Shown here: piece by piece, positions 63,727 to 64,000 of the stretch | Layout: each line of letters starts with the position of its first letter | Numbering within the stretch: the stretch's first letter is position 1 | Origin: CAZTDP01 sp964612565 | GTDB taxonomy: Bacteria > Patescibacteriota > WWE3 > UBA101185 > UBA10185 | Assembly (NCBI GenBank): GCA_964612565.1 | Contig: CAZTDP010000003.1 | Coordinates: 1-64,000, forward strand | Direction: 5' to 3' | Length of the DNA: 64,000 bases | Position numbers and translations under genes: made by a program | The notes under the pieces: model-generated | What the model was told of the DNA's origin: nothing | The model's input: the letters and a program-made list of their open reading frames with translations, nothing else | Database searches by the model: none

Positions 63727-64000
63727 ATGAGATACGCATTCCAAAACCATAAAGGCCAAACGTTAATAGCTATCATTTTTTTATCATTGTTGGCAACATT
63801 GATGGGAGTATCAATATCTTCTCGTTTTATTTCATCTTTAAGAAACTATACGGGGCTCGATAACTCTTACAAAGCAACCGCGGCGGCTGAGTCGGTAGTT
63901 GAAAAACTTTTGCTGTTTAATTCAGATCAGTTGTCGGAGTTCATAAATACAAATAATTGTGGCTCAAACTGTACCTATTCGGTCACGGATTTTACCGGGC
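63727..64000 (+). CDS. minor pilin or PilX/GspK-like protein, 3' truncated by window
   Basis: 91 codons visible. MRYAFQNHKG|QTLIAIIFLSLLATLMGVSI has the prepilin pattern with Gln after the cleavage Gly, as in PilX/GspK-type proteins that lack the usual Glu5. Cys pair NNCGSNC follows. Continues past the window. Confidence 0.7.
   Translation, partial: MRYAFQNHKGQTLIAIIFLSLLATLMGVSISSRFISSLRNYTGLDNSYKATAAAESVVEKLLLFNSDQLSEFINTNNCGSNCTYSVTDFTG

Noticed and set aside
1..64000. CRISPR array or insertion sequence
   Set aside because: No regularly spaced repeat-spacer pattern and no transposase gene; the only site-specific recombinase is the XerC/D-type protein.

Overview
Identity. The window reads as a chromosomal scaffold of a Candidate Phyla Radiation (Patescibacteria) bacterium, possibly Katanobacteria/WWE3 or Microgenomates. 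The evidence is compact A+T-rich housekeeping genes with almost no spacers, rpsF-ssb-rpsR with no rplI behind it, a membrane pyrophosphatase, a complete type IV pilus locus and no biosynthetic operons. TGA is used as a stop (dnaX ends in TGA), so the code is standard. Three runs of exactly 100 N (6673-6772, 43079-43178, 56920-57019) are scaffold gaps that interrupt genes. The lineage call is inference.

Layout. 1-9.5 kb: dnaX (partial), recR and cysS, then a secreted Ig-like protein, two unrecognised large proteins (one with a C-terminal methyltransferase domain) and a TrmB-type regulator. 9.5-15.7 kb: an accessory island unlike everything around it. Its genes are short, visibly G+C-richer, all on the plus strand, and separated by long spacers full of inverted repeats. 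15.7-30.3 kb: Nudix, ychF, rpsF-ssb-rpsR, an ASKHA-like/KOW pair, S41 and HtrA proteases, prfA, rpmE, EamA transporter, hisS, a metallo-hydrolase, dnaB and tRNA-Leu(CAA). 30.4-41.1 kb: GtrA, efp, degenerate Lgt-like and LspA-like proteins, an RluA-type synthase, an LCP/LytR_C protein, a TraG/HerA-like ATPase, a TPR protein, yebC and ruvC. 41.14-42.13 kb: a gene-free A+T-rich stretch with iterons and one perfect DnaA box. 42.1-52.3 kb: xerC/D, rnhB, gyrA, hppA, two small unknown genes, gyrB and holB. 52.3-64 kb: pilB, pilT, pilC, pilin, prepilin peptidase, a histidine kinase/response regulator pair and a run of pseudopilin genes that leaves the window.

The island is the most unusual part. Tandem sigma70-type promoters (the second a perfect TTGACA-17-TATAAT) drive a roughly 140-nt RNA ending in a strong UUCG-capped terminator. 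About 0.9 kb of non-coding sequence follows, with many hairpins and six CCTACC motifs. Then come a 186-aa unknown, a DUF1874-family protein resembling the type III anti-CRISPR ring nuclease AcrIII-1 (catalytic His at residue 47), another structured spacer, a 372-aa unknown, a complete type III hammerhead ribozyme (13988-14038), a small membrane protein, a 238-aa unknown and a zinc-ribbon protein. A 56-nt element is duplicated at 54/56 identity in front of two unrelated genes. An ATCTCTTT-plus-stem-loop element recurs four times behind genes, and two of those copies show compensatory base changes. I infer a mobile or virus-derived locus whose expression is organised by RNA structure.

Expression style. 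Many core genes have a TAGAAT/TATAAT-like hexamer ending 5-10 nt before the start codon, implying leaderless transcripts, and this resolves several start codons. By contrast, small orphan genes (17663, 29856, 30428, 48682/49026 and the island genes) have strong Shine-Dalgarno sequences, and several end in intrinsic terminators.
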